Source: an uncultured Gammaproteobacteria bacterium (GTDB lineage: Bacteria > Pseudomonadota > Gammaproteobacteria > Steroidobacterales > Woeseiaceae). Taken from it: DNA of 60,261 nucleotides. A program made the translations under genes and the position numbers. How positions within the stretch are numbered: the first letter of the stretch is position 1; the number at the start of each line of letters is the position of its first letter. The notes beneath the pieces were generated by a model. That model did not search any database and had not been told where the DNA came from. It saw only the letters and a list, made by a program, of their open reading frames with translations. This document shows positions 45,910 through 57,639 of the stretch, in pieces. The DNA is taken from the NCBI GenBank assembly GCA_913063505.1, contig CAJXYT010000004.1, positions 1 to 60,261 on the forward strand, read 5' to 3'.

Positions 45910-47388
45910 TCACATCAGAACCACGTCAAACTGATCCTTAAGATACAGCGACTCGGTTTGCAAGCGGATCGACTTACCTGTTTGTTCCTCGAGTTCTGCC
46001 AGACTCGGCGCCTGCTCGTCGAGCAGCCGCTCAATCACGTCCTGATGGGCGAGTATCAATACTTCTTCAAACTCAAACTGCCGAGACCGTCTAATGATTT
46101 CGCGAAAAACCTCAAAATACACGGTCTCGGCCGTCATGACAAAACCGCGGCCATTACAACCCGTACAGTCTTCGCTCAGAACGTGCTGCAGGCTTTCCCG
46201 CGTTCGTTTGCGGGTCATTTCGACAAGTCCCAGTGGCGATATGGGCGTTATCTGGTGGCGAACATGATCTCGTGAAAGAGAGTTTTCGAGCACCTGCAGT
46301 ACACTGCTGCGGTGCTCCTGTTCTCCCATATCGATGAAGTCAATGATGATGATGCCACCCAAATTACGTAGCCGAAGCTGACGGGCGATAGCAACTGCAG
46401 CCTCGAGATTGGTCCGATAAATTGTTTCTTCAAGATTGCGATGGCCTACGTACCCTCCCGTGTTCACATCGACAGTCGTCATCGCTTCAGTTTGATCAAA
46501 TACTATGTAGCCACCTGATTCTAAAGAGATATTTCGATCCATCGATTTCTTGATTTCGTCTTCTACTCCATACAGATCAAAAATAGGCTGGCGTCTTTTG
46601 TAATGTTCCAGCATCAGCTCAGCGTCCGGAAGATAGGTGCTCGCGAATTCCAGCATCGTAGTAAAATCTGCCTTCGAATCAACCAGTATCCGCTCTACAT
46701 CCGTTGAGACCATGTCGCGCAATACCCGTAAGGGTAGCGACAAGTCTTCATGAACCATCGTTTTTACATTAGCCAGCCTGTATCGCAGCTGAACGACATC
46801 CCATAACTTAAGTGTGTAACGCAAATCGGCCATGATGGCTTCCGGCGCGGCGCCCTCTGCGACAGTTCGCACGATAGCGCCACATTCCAGCCCCTGCTCT
46901 TTGAGCAGAACCTCAACCATGTCGCGCAAGCGTTCTCTTTCGTCGTCGTCTTCGATGCGTGCCGAGATGCCCACAGAATCACTGTGCGGCAACAGCACTA
47001 GGTAGTGGGACGGTAACGTGATGGACGTCGTCAGGCGTGCGCCCTTATTGCCGAGCGGGTCCTTGGCGACCTGAACCATGATGCCATCACCTTCGCGAAC
47101 CAGATCCTTGATATTCGGTACGTCGCCGTTATTTTCGACGGCGTCCGGTGTTGCGATGTCCGAGGCATGTAGGAACGCGGTTCTTTCCAGCCCAATATCG
47201 ATAAATGCTGCCTGCATGCCCGGCAAAACTCTCGAGACCCTGCCCTTGTAAATATTGCTGACTATTCCACGCCGTGCCGCCCGCTCAATATAGACTTCCT
47301 GCAATACGCCGTTCTCAAGCAGGGCAGCGCGCACTTCGGTCGAAGTCACGTTTACAAGAATTTCTTCTTTTGCTAATTCTTTCGTCAT
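45910..47388 (-). CDS. rng: Ribonuclease G
   Basis: This 492-residue endoribonuclease processes the 16S rRNA 5' end and degrades mRNA. The N-terminal S1 domain (IVSNIYKGRVSRVLPGMQAAFIDIGLERTAFLHASDI) is followed by the catalytic region TVDVNTGGYVG and GGIIIIDFIDM with metal-binding aspartates, and the zinc-link CTGCNGRG. It lacks the long RNase E C-terminal scaffold. Its ATG overlaps the maf stop by 4 bp. Confidence 0.97.
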   Translation of the reverse strand: MTKELAKEEILVNVTSTEVRAALLENGVLQEVYIERAARRGIVSNIYKGRVSRVLPGMQAAFIDIGLERTAFLHASDIATPDAVENNGDVPNIKDLVREGDGIMVQVAKDPLGNKGARLTTSITLPSHYLVLLPHSDSVGISARIEDDDERERLRDMVEVLLKEQGLECGAIVRTVAEGAAPEAIMADLRYTLKLWDVVQLRYRLANVKTMVHEDLSLPLRVLRDMVSTDVERILVDSKADFTTMLEFASTYLPDAELMLEHYKRRQPIFDLYGVEDEIKKSMDRNISLESGGYIVFDQTEAMTTVDVNTGGYVGHRNLEETIYRTNLEAAVAIARQLRLRNLGGIIIIDFIDMGEQEHRSSVLQVLENSLSRDHVRHQITPISPLGLVEMTRKRTRESLQHVLSEDCTGCNGRGFVMTAETVYFEVFREIIRRSRQFEFEEVLILAHQDVIERLLDEQAPSLAELEEQTGKSIRLQTESLYLKDQFDVVLM

Positions 47389-47960
47389 CTCTTTTTTTCA
47401 AATACGTCGATCCCGGCCGACGCTAATAATTCTATGGTCTCGAATACCGGCAGTCCCATGACGCCCGAATAGCTGCCGCTTATGGCTTTCACGAACATGC
47501 CGCCGAGGCCCTGAATACCATACGAACCAGCTTTGTCAGCGGGTTCCCCACTTTGCCAGTAACGCAGCGCCTCGCCCTGACCAATTTCGCGAAACTGAAC
47601 ATCCGTGCTGGACAGCACACTCCGGGTTCCGTTGGGCGTTTTCAGTGCAACGCCAGTCAGTACAGTATGCTTACATCCTGACAGTGAAAGTAGCATGTTG
47701 ACTGCGTCCTCGGCGTCCCGAGGTTTTCCGAACACACGATCCCCAAGCACTACAACGGTATCCGCGCCTAAAACGCAACTGCCACAATTCAGCGCCTCGG
47801 CTTTAGCGATTGCCAACCTCAGCACCAGATCCGAGGGTAATTCACCGTCAAGTGGACGTTCGTCGGTTTCTACCTCGACAACATCGAACCGAAAACCCAG
47901 CGATGCCAGAATTTCCCGACGTCGCGGGGACGTTGAAGCCAGTTGCAGCACGGGAGCCAT
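47385..47960 (-). CDS. maf: Maf/YhdE nucleotide pyrophosphatase
   Basis: The start at 47960 (MAPVLQLASTSPRRREILASLGF) gives 191 residues, and the track start at 48152 is antisense. Maf proteins hydrolyse dTTP/UTP or modified nucleotides and can arrest division. Signature motifs are STSPRR, VETDERPLDGE, VLGADTVVVLGDRVFGKP and GSYGIQGLGGMFV. The FGKPRD and QGLGG forms suit the YhdE (dTTPase) branch. It lies between rlmH (4-base gap) and rng. Confidence 0.95.
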   Translation of the reverse strand: MAPVLQLASTSPRRREILASLGFRFDVVEVETDERPLDGELPSDLVLRLAIAKAEALNCGSCVLGADTVVVLGDRVFGKPRDAEDAVNMLLSLSGCKHTVLTGVALKTPNGTRSVLSSTDVQFREIGQGEALRYWQSGEPADKAGSYGIQGLGGMFVKAISGSYSGVMGLPVFETIELLASAGIDVFEKKR

Positions 47961-47964
47961 CAAT

Positions 47965-48435
47965 TTACTCACGATGATACGGGTGGCCGGTTTGCAGCGA
48001 CCAGGCTCGATAGAGTTGCTCTGCCAGTAGCACTCTGGCCATGCCGTGCGGCAAGGTGAGCTCTGACAACGACCAAAGCATGTCAGCCCGCTGCCGGACC
48101 GCATCAGACACTCCGTCAGGACCGCCGATAATAAGACACAAATCCCGACCATCGGATTGCCAGTCTGCGAGCTTCGATGCCAATGATTTACTGGTCAGCT
48201 GTTTGCCGCGCTCGTCCAGCAACACCGTTTGCTCAGTCGAGGCAAGTTTCGCGAGAATGAGTTCGCCTTCAACTTTCATTGCCTGATGTGACTTGTCGTT
48301 CTTGTTGCGCCTAATTGTCGGAATCGCGTCGAGACGGAATTTCCATTCACGAGGATAGCGAGCGGTGTAGATGCCAAAGGCGTCGTCCACCCACGAGGGT
48401 TGGCGATCACCAACAACTAGAAGACGAATATGCAC
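47965..48435 (-). CDS. rlmH: 23S rRNA (pseudouridine1915-N3)-methyltransferase RlmH
   Basis: This 156-residue SPOUT-fold enzyme methylates pseudouridine 1915 of 23S rRNA. It shows IRLLVVGDRQPSW, the VLLDERGKQLTSKSLASKL strand, LCLIIGGPDGVSDAV and the C-terminal SLSELTLPHGMARVLLAEQLYRA. It is 3 bases after rsfS, the usual rsfS-rlmH pair. Confidence 0.97.
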   Translation of the reverse strand: MHIRLLVVGDRQPSWVDDAFGIYTARYPREWKFRLDAIPTIRRNKNDKSHQAMKVEGELILAKLASTEQTVLLDERGKQLTSKSLASKLADWQSDGRDLCLIIGGPDGVSDAVRQRADMLWSLSELTLPHGMARVLLAEQLYRAWSLQTGHPYHRE

Positions 48436-48438
48436 GAG

Positions 48439-48792
48439 TTAGCCGTCGGTTGACGTCGCGCCTCCGGCAGGTCTGATTGACCAGAGTTTCTCCAAATTGT
48501 AGAACTCTCGTATCTTGGGCAGCATGACGTGGACCAGCGCATCCTGAAGGTCAAGTAATACCCACTCGCCACCGCTCTCGCCCTCAATCCCAGAGGGCCG
48601 GTGACTCGCCGCCTTGGCTCGATCTGAAACATTCTCAATAAGCGCCTGTACGTGCCGGCTCGAAGTGCCACTTGCCACAATCATCCAATCAGTAACCGTC
48701 GTCATATCGCTGACGTCGAGCTTGATGATATCCAGCCCTTTTATTTCCTCCAGCGCTTCTACAACAAGGTCACTCAATTCTTCGCTATTCAT
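48439..48792 (-). CDS. rsfS: Ribosomal silencing factor RsfS
   Basis: This roughly 117-residue factor binds L14 and blocks subunit joining in stationary phase. GLDIIKLDVSDMTTVTDWMIVASGTSSRHVQAL and GEWVLLDLQDALVHVMLP are diagnostic. The ATG at 48792 overlaps the nadD stop by 8 bp. The track start at 48801 is a GTG three codons earlier and is an alternative. Confidence 0.95.
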   Translation of the reverse strand: MNSEELSDLVVEALEEIKGLDIIKLDVSDMTTVTDWMIVASGTSSRHVQALIENVSDRAKAASHRPSGIEGESGGEWVLLDLQDALVHVMLPKIREFYNLEKLWSIRPAGGATSTDG

Positions 48793-49441
48793 TCGTTTCA
48801 CTCATATATAAATTTGTCTGTTTAATGACATCTCTCACAGCATCCGGCATTAAGAACCGTGGATCCCGACCGGCGGCCACCAGATCCCGTATCTCGGTTG
48901 ACGCGATCTCCAGTTGAGTCACCGCGTGGATATGAATGCGCCCGTGCGTTACCTCATGCAAGTCATTTACTCGATGCGTCCCATTCTCAGCAATCAAGTT
49001 ACCCAATGCACCAATATCCGGTGCCCTCCAACCAGGTCGATGGGCGATGACTATATGGGCGAAATTCAGAATTTCATCCCAGCGATGCCATTTGGGTAGT
49101 TCAAGGAATGCATCCATTCCCACTATCAGACCCAATGAGCGCTCTGGAAATTCTTCGCGCAGGCCCGTTAATGTGTCAATCGAGTAAGACGGCCCCTCGC
49201 GACGCAATTCGCGATCATCACTTAAGAAGCCCTCTTGTCCTTTAATAGCAGCATCGACCATGCGATATCTGAGCTCGGCGTCGGCATATGTGATGCCGCG
49301 GTGCGGTGGATTGCCGCACGGAATAAACCGGACTTCATCAAAACGCAGTGCCTTCAGCATCTCGAATGCTGTTCTCAGGTGACCGTAGTGAATGGGGTCG
49401 AACGTGCCACCGAATATGCCGATTGGGCGGGCGGAATTCAC
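48785..49441 (-). CDS. nadD: Nicotinate-nucleotide adenylyltransferase
   Basis: This 218-residue NadD makes nicotinate adenine dinucleotide from NaMN and ATP. The nucleotidyltransferase motif GGTFDPIHYGHLRTAFE, RFIPCGNPPHR, LIVGMDAFLELPKWHRWDEI and the C-terminal ISSTEIR-like IASTEIRDLV are visible. It overlaps holA by ATGA and rsfS by 8 bp. Confidence 0.97.
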   Translation of the reverse strand: MNSARPIGIFGGTFDPIHYGHLRTAFEMLKALRFDEVRFIPCGNPPHRGITYADAELRYRMVDAAIKGQEGFLSDDRELRREGPSYSIDTLTGLREEFPERSLGLIVGMDAFLELPKWHRWDEILNFAHIVIAHRPGWRAPDIGALGNLIAENGTHRVNDLHEVTHGRIHIHAVTQLEIASTEIRDLVAAGRDPRFLMPDAVRDVIKQTNLYMSETNE

Positions 49442-50439
49442 TGTGACAGACTTACGACGACATCGGTCGCCATCTGCCAGGGATTTCCGGCACGCTGTCC
49501 TTTGGCCGCCGCGTCCGCACGCCCGGTTGCTTTGAGCATCTTGTGAAAGTCACCGTGCTGGTGCCGACTGATGCAACTGCGCACCAAGCCTTGCCGATTT
49601 CGCCAGACACCTGACTTTTGCATCGCCCCACCAAGGTCGCCGCCCTGCCTAATAACGTCATCCAGCGTCGCCAACGTTCGCAGTTCACGAGTCAGCGCCC
49701 ACATAACGATGACGGGTTCTATACCTTCTCTGCGCAGCCCACCAAGAATCTTTACAGAGCGACTGGCATCGCCCTCAAGCGCAGCATCAGTCAATTTATA
49801 AACGTCGTAACGGCTGCTGTTAGCAACGGCTTCATTTACAGCTTCTGCACTCACCTTTCCTTCACCGAGCATCAGGCGCAGCTTTTCAATTTCTTGCTGT
49901 GCGGCAAGTAGATTTCCCTCCACCCGATCGGCGATCAGCGTCACTGCATCTCTGTCCGGCTGCAGACCCGCAGATCGCATCCTGCTCGCTATCCAACCCG
50001 GAAGCTCACGAACACCGATCGGCCAAAGCGGCAACGACACGCCCTTCTGATCAATCGTCTTCGCCCACTTGGATGCACTACTACTTCGATCAAGCTTGGG
50101 GCCGGTAACAATGAACAATATTTCCGGGCCCGATTGCTCAACGAGATCGATGATCGCCGCACTGCCGGCCTTTCCAGGCTTCCCGGTGGGTAAGCGCAAC
50201 TCAATGATGCGCTGCTCGGCGAAAAGGGAAAAATTTCCCGTCGATGCTGTTAGCGCGCACCAGTCGTAACCGGCCGTTGCCACGTGCAACTCGCGCGACG
50301 TGAACCCGCATTCGCGTGCTTTCTCGCGAATACTGTCCAGCGCCTCACCAACCAGTAGAAACTCGTCACCAGTGACGAGGTAACAAGAGGCCAGAGATTT
50401 GATGAGATGCGAGGAGAGCTGGTTAGCCTGGATCTTCAA
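49438..50439 (-). CDS. holA: DNA polymerase III subunit delta
   Basis: This 333-residue clamp-loader delta subunit opens the beta sliding clamp. It has the YLVTGDEFLLVGEALDSIR start, GPKLDRSSSASKWAKTI, a LIADRVEGNLLAAQQEIEKL segment and the helical C-terminal collar domain. It overlaps nadD and ycaR by ATGA each. In E. coli holA directly follows lptE. Here several genes separate them. Confidence 0.96.
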   Translation of the reverse strand: MKIQANQLSSHLIKSLASCYLVTGDEFLLVGEALDSIREKARECGFTSRELHVATAGYDWCALTASTGNFSLFAEQRIIELRLPTGKPGKAGSAAIIDLVEQSGPEILFIVTGPKLDRSSSASKWAKTIDQKGVSLPLWPIGVRELPGWIASRMRSAGLQPDRDAVTLIADRVEGNLLAAQQEIEKLRLMLGEGKVSAEAVNEAVANSSRYDVYKLTDAALEGDASRSVKILGGLRREGIEPVIVMWALTRELRTLATLDDVIRQGGDLGGAMQKSGVWRNRQGLVRSCISRHQHGDFHKMLKATGRADAAAKGQRAGNPWQMATDVVVSLSQ

Positions 50440-50690
50440 GCAAGCTGCTCCATGCTTATCGATTCGCCCTCGAGCAACACCGGAATGCCGTCGTCGACCG
50501 GGTAAATGCGCTTACCGTCATCGGTAATCAGTGCCTCATGCAGCGGATTAGACACTGCCGAGCCTTCGTGATTGACCAGGAGTCCGACATCGATCGCGGC
50601 GTTAACTCGCGCCAAATCATCTTTCTTCAGAAGGGCTAGGCCCTTGTGTGATACCGGGCATCGCAAAATTGTCAGTAAACGCTTATCCAT
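50436..50690 (-). CDS. ycaR: UPF0434/Trm112-like small protein YcaR
   Basis: The start at 50690 (MDKRLLTILRCPVSHKGL) gives 84 residues, and the track start at 50711 adds seven unlikely residues. The Trm112-like fold is marked by LRCPVSHKGL and the C-terminal DGKRIYPVDDGIPVLLEGE. E. coli YcaR has CPVC, but here the second Cys is Ser, so a zinc site is incomplete. Function unknown. Overlap with holA by ATGA suggests coupling. Confidence 0.9.
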   Translation of the reverse strand: MDKRLLTILRCPVSHKGLALLKKDDLARVNAAIDVGLLVNHEGSAVSNPLHEALITDDGKRIYPVDDGIPVLLEGESISMEQLA

Positions 50691-50795
50691 GCGCCTATTG
50701 TAGCGCTTCAAGGGCGTCTCAGAACAGTCGCCAGCTCAATATTACTGCTACTTTCTGCGGGCTCGATGATCGAAAGGAAGGCTGCCCTCAATAGG

Positions 50796-51059
50796 CTAAG
50801 CGGTTTCATTATAGTCTTTTCTGTTCTTGGGCACGGGATCGTATCCAGAGCCGCCCCACGGATGGCAGCGACCAATACGTCGGACCGCCAACCACGTCCC
50901 TTTGAATACGCCATGCCGTTGCAGCGCCTCGATCGCATATTGTGAGCACGTTGGGTCAAAACGACAGTTCGCACCGAACCAGGGAGAAATTGCAAGTCTG
51001 TAAAACCGCACCAACTGAATGAGCGGCCACGCGAGCGCTTTACTCATAGAATTGACCAT
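50796..51059 (-). CDS. yidD: Membrane protein insertion efficiency factor YidD
   Basis: This 87-residue protein has [38 protein letters not shown] and [15 protein letters not shown], the strongly conserved YidD core. YidD assists YidC-mediated insertion and is usually encoded between rnpA and yidC, so this location away from that cluster is unusual. The ATG at 51059 overlaps the sufE stop codon (TGATG), implying coupling. An in-frame ATG at 51047 is an alternative. Confidence 0.93.
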   Translation of the reverse strand: MVNSMSKALAWPLIQLVRFYRLAISPWFGANCRFDPTCSQYAIEALQRHGVFKGTWLAVRRIGRCHPWGGSGYDPVPKNRKDYNETA

Positions 51060-51483
51060 CAGGCAGCCCGCATAGCCTCAGATGCGAAACGTCGAATCGC
51101 TATCAGCATTGACGACAATCCGGTGCTTCGGGTCGGGCTAAGGTGAGCTTCAAGCTGCAGCGCTGTTACGAAATCCGGCGGTGTATCCAATATGTCCTTT
51201 GGCGTGCGGCCACTATAAAGGCGTAGCAACAAGGCAATCAGCCCGGAGACGATTGCAGCATCGCTGATAGCCTCAAAGTGCAGTCGTCCTTCCTGCTCTT
51301 TAGCAACAAACAGACCTGCGACTGACAGCCTCGAATTCGATTCTCGTCGGTCCGATACGATTCGGGAAACTCGGGCAGGCGGCGACCCATATCGATCAGG
51401 TACTGGTAACGGTCCATCCAGTCTTCGAACATCTCGAAGTCCTCGATCAGTTCCTGTTGCGCGATCTGTATCTCATTACTCAC
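51059..51483 (-). pseudogene. sufE: SufE-type cysteine desulfurase activator, frameshifted
   Basis: The start is probably the GTG at 51483, with GGAG six bases upstream and directly after the cysS stop. The first part reads SNEIQIAQQELIEDFEMFEDWMDRYQ and RTDENRIRGCQSQV, with the catalytic Cys in GCQSQV. The frame then shifts near 51312. The rest continues in another frame as VAKEQEGRLHFEAISDAAIV, YSGRTPKDILDTPPDF and a TGA at 51059-51061. Adding one G after GTCTG restores the SufE signature CQSQVW and joins both parts. So one base is missing, either a real frameshift or an assembly error. SufE accepts sulfur from SufS. Confidence 0.88.
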
Positions 51484-51485
51484 AA

Positions 51486-52862
51486 TTAACTCCGGCGCCA
51501 ACTCGTGCCATCATGACCGTCTTGAATGGTGACGCCAGCGTCGAGAAGCTGATCACGAATAGTATCTGCGGTCTCGAAATCACGTGCCGCCTTCGCAGCG
51601 AGGCGCTTCTCGATCAAAGCCTCGATCTCGTCAGACGACATGTCACCCTCGACGTGCCCGGCAAACCACTCGTCCGGATCGTTGCCGAGAAGTCCCATCA
51701 ACTCACCGCCAGCGTACAGTGCAGCAGCAAGGCTCTCTTTTTCTTCATCCTTGGTCGCTTTATTGAGATTCTTTACCAGACCAAATAATGCCGCCATAGC
51801 CCGCGGAGAATTCAGGTCATCTTCCAATGCTGTAAGGACAGCCTTCGGCACATCTGCCGCCGCACGCGCTTCGTCCGAGACAACGACGCCCTGCAGGGCG
51901 CCGTAGAGGCGATCCAACATGCGACGAGCAGACTCAATCGAGTCCGCTGACCAGTCCAGTGGCTGCTTATAGTGGGCACTGAGCAACGCTAGACGAATAA
52001 CCTCACCCGGTATGGTCTTTACCATCTCATGTACGAACAATACATTGCCCAGGGACTTCGACATCTTGGCCTGGTTCATGCTGAGAAAACCGTTGTGTAA
52101 CCAATAACGCGCGAATACCGCACCGTCGTGTGCGCAACAACTCTGCGCCATTTCATTTTCGTGATGCGGGAACACCAAATCACGCCCGCCAGCGTGAATG
52201 TCGATCGTCTCACCGAGGTGCTTTTTAGCCATGGCAGAGCACTCAATATGCCAGCCCGGTCGGCCCCGACCCCAGGGCGAATCCCAACCCGGCAATTCCG
52301 GTGTCGATGGTTTCCACAAGACGAAGTCGTGCGCCGCCCTCTTGTAGGGTGCAACCTCAACTCGAGCGCCCGCGATCATCTCCCGTAAATCGCGCTTTGA
52401 TAATGCACCATAGTTCTCGTTCGACGACACGTCGAATAGAACATGGTTTTCTGCCTCGTACGCAAATTCTTTCTCAATCAGCGTTTCGATCATCGTAATC
52501 ATTTCGCCAATGTGCTGCGTCGCACGCGGCTCGATATCAGGCGCCCGTACGCCCAACGCGCCCATATCATCGTTATAAGCTTTGATGAAGCGCGCTGTAA
52601 TTTCGTCAATGGGTTTACCGGTTTCCACTGAGGCAGCGTTTATCTTGTCGTCAACATCGGTGATATTTCGCGCAAACGTCAATTTATAACTGCGGCGCAA
52701 TAGCCTCGCTAGCAGGTCAAATACGACAGCGGGCCTCGCGTTACCGATGTGCGCGTAGTTATAAACTGTGGGACCACACAGATACATCGTCACCTCGCCT
52801 TCTATAAGTGGTTCAAACGGGACTTTCTTACCCTTAAGGGTGTCGTGTAGCTGTAATGTCAT
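51486..52862 (-). CDS. cysS: Cysteinyl-tRNA synthetase
   Basis: This 458-residue class I enzyme charges tRNA-Cys. It has YLCGPTVYNYAHIGNARPAVVFD with the zinc-ligand Cys and the HIGN signature, RNITDVDDKI, GWHIECSAM and the KMSKS loop QAKMSKSLGN. The N-terminal MTLQLHDTLKGKK and length are normal. The sufE gene follows directly. Confidence 0.98.
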   Translation of the reverse strand: MTLQLHDTLKGKKVPFEPLIEGEVTMYLCGPTVYNYAHIGNARPAVVFDLLARLLRRSYKLTFARNITDVDDKINAASVETGKPIDEITARFIKAYNDDMGALGVRAPDIEPRATQHIGEMITMIETLIEKEFAYEAENHVLFDVSSNENYGALSKRDLREMIAGARVEVAPYKRAAHDFVLWKPSTPELPGWDSPWGRGRPGWHIECSAMAKKHLGETIDIHAGGRDLVFPHHENEMAQSCCAHDGAVFARYWLHNGFLSMNQAKMSKSLGNVLFVHEMVKTIPGEVIRLALLSAHYKQPLDWSADSIESARRMLDRLYGALQGVVVSDEARAAADVPKAVLTALEDDLNSPRAMAALFGLVKNLNKATKDEEKESLAAALYAGGELMGLLGNDPDEWFAGHVEGDMSSDEIEALIEKRLAAKAARDFETADTIRDQLLDAGVTIQDGHDGTSWRRS

Positions 52863-52966
52863 AGTCTTAGCGTTCGATCATTCAAAGAACGCAATCATAT
52901 CAACATTGCTGCTGACCGCTACGCCCGGTATTCTTCTGATCTAAAAAAACTCTCCGAGGACTCGCA

Positions 52967-53464
52967 ATGTCGGCCACACCTGTCAAATTCCAAGCCCGCG
53001 ACAGCATCGAACAGGTTGAAGAAGGCAACGACCTCGCACCGAAATTCGATGACCGCGGACTAATCACCGTCGTCACCACCGACGCCACCAGCGGCGAGGT
53101 CCTCATGCAGGGCTACATGAACAAAGAAGCACTGCAGCTGACTATCTCTACTGGCGAAGCCCACTACTTCAGTCGCAGCCGCCAGGCTCTGTGGCACAAA
53201 GGCGCCACTAGCGGCCTCGTTCAAGCGGTCCGAGAATTCTTAATCGACGATGACCAAGATTGTATCTGGCTCCGAGCGGATGTCGCGGGCGGCGCAAGTT
53301 GTCACGTAGGCTACCGCAGCTGCTTCTACCGAAAAGTTCCAGTCGGCAACGATTTTGAGTTGAAACAATCGGACGGCCGCATAGACCTAGAATGGACGGA
53401 ATCGGAGAAAGTATTCGACCCAGAAGAGGTCTACGGAGCCGCTCCGAACCCGACCATCCTGTAA
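52967..53464 (+). CDS. hisI: Phosphoribosyl-AMP cyclohydrolase
   Basis: This 165-residue monofunctional HisI opens the purine ring of PR-AMP in histidine synthesis. [37 protein letters not shown] and the metal-binding [15 protein letters not shown] are diagnostic. No HisE domain is fused, and no other his genes are nearby. It stands alone on the plus strand among minus-strand genes and converges with the next gene. Confidence 0.96.
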   Translation: MSATPVKFQARDSIEQVEEGNDLAPKFDDRGLITVVTTDATSGEVLMQGYMNKEALQLTISTGEAHYFSRSRQALWHKGATSGLVQAVREFLIDDDQDCIWLRADVAGGASCHVGYRSCFYRKVPVGNDFELKQSDGRIDLEWTESEKVFDPEEVYGAAPNPTIL

Positions 53465-53489
53465 CAACACGACCCCCTGACTTTGATCG

Positions 53490-54188
53490 TCAGAATCGTC
53501 CCTCAGCGTCTTGCCGACGTTTGTCGCGACGGCGCCGCGCGGCGGGTTGCGGCTCGGCCATCGTGATGGCCCGTGCTTGAAGTGCATATTCGATCGTTCC
53601 GATCATCCATAGGAAATAACCAATTAGTTCGATAAATTCTTCGACTGCGAGTTTGATGATGCGGCGATAGTCGTCGCCAAGGATTGCCATCCACAGTGGT
53701 TCGTGGCCAACAAATCTTACAAATGCGAAAAGAATTACAGCGCCTGCGAACAGCAGCGTCAATCCAGGTGACGGCCAAATGCGTGCGAAAGTGATTTGAG
53801 TGCGCTTCCTGTGTCGAAATGTATAGGCGATTATGAGTGATCCGACGATTGCGATGATGACTTGCCAGAAATTATCAATAACGTATCGGTCGAGGAAATA
53901 ATCTAGCTCGCGAATCAGAAAGGCCAGAGCCATACCGCCAAACAGGATAGCGACCGTGCGTTGCGACGGGCAATAGAGAGCGACCCACCACATTATGACG
54001 CCGCATACGCCAAGAATGATGGCTTGAATTATTTCCACCGGGGAAAATTCACTGGTGCCGAAGCGGTCAGCCTCGCTGAGCAGGATGTGCAGTTTCAGAC
54101 TGCCAGGGGACGCGAGTTCCATTTGCGTCAGTGCCCACGTTACGAAGGCAATTACTATGAAATACAGGAGTAGGCGTAGCCAGGGCAT
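53490..54188 (-). CDS. Polytopic membrane protein of unknown function
   Basis: This 232-residue protein has about six hydrophobic segments: LLLYFIVIAFVTWALTQ, IIQAIILGVCGVIMWWVAL, TVAILFGGMALAFLI, FWQVIIAIVGSLIIAY, GLTLLFAGAVILFAFV and LIGYFLWMIGTIEYAL. The C terminus is very basic (PAARRRRDKRRQDAEGRF). Acidic and charged residues between helices (IRELDYFLDRY, AVEEFIEL) are notable. I do not recognise the family. It is isolated, converging on hisI. Confidence 0.75.
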   Translation of the reverse strand: MPWLRLLLYFIVIAFVTWALTQMELASPGSLKLHILLSEADRFGTSEFSPVEIIQAIILGVCGVIMWWVALYCPSQRTVAILFGGMALAFLIRELDYFLDRYVIDNFWQVIIAIVGSLIIAYTFRHRKRTQITFARIWPSPGLTLLFAGAVILFAFVRFVGHEPLWMAILGDDYRRIIKLAVEEFIELIGYFLWMIGTIEYALQARAITMAEPQPAARRRRDKRRQDAEGRF

Positions 54189-54613
54189 ACCAAACTATAC
54201 ACTGCGATCAAGTTATTGGCGTAGCCGAAAGGTGGCTTCTCTCGCAGCATTCAGAAGTCTATGATTTTTAAGAAACTCTAATGCATCCTCGGCGTCGCTT
54301 TGGAGTCAGTCTAGTGTGTTGCTAATCCGAAAATTGTATCCCCATGCATTCATGTCCGACATGATGCGCTTGCAGCCAACGTCTCGACGTTGTCGGTTAA
54401 CATCGCCTTGTAAATAGCTCACCGCGGGTTCCTCAAGACCTTCACCATCGGCATCTTAGTCGACGCCAGCGCGCCTCCCAAGCGTCATGAAAATGACATG
54501 GCAGGATTCGGAGCAGTGGATGGATGGGAGTATCTGCCTGCACATAGGCCGTATTAGTACAGTAAAAAATCCAAGACACTTCGCGGCAGATCAAAAATGA
54601 GCAATATATTCGC
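54189..54613. other. 425-bp gap without a supportable gene
   Basis: No good ORF is present on either strand. A short open stretch on the minus strand (about 48 codons, ending with a TGA near 54310) encodes SYLQGDVNRQRRDVGCKRIM and similar, but it lacks a start codon or a recognisable family. It may be the remnant of a decayed gene. Nothing else stands out. Confidence 0.4.
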
Positions 54614-57566
<2,953 letters not shown>

Positions 57567-57639
57567 CTATGAAAAAATGCAAGCCTACATGAACAGGCTG
57601 CGATGCGCAGTAGCGGTATACCTCAGACGGCTGAATACA

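Noticed and set aside
47961-48152. N-terminal extension of maf
   Set aside because: It overlaps rlmH on the same strand, lacks similarity, and the Maf family begins at MAPVLQLASTSPRR.
51308-51317. Programmed ribosomal frameshift in sufE
   Set aside because: The site GGTCTGTTTG is not a recognised slippery sequence and SufE is not known to use frameshifting. A lost base is simpler.
51238-51501. The 87-residue ORF taken as a complete short SufE
   Set aside because: Its last 24 residues are out-of-frame and the true continuation is present in another frame to 51059.
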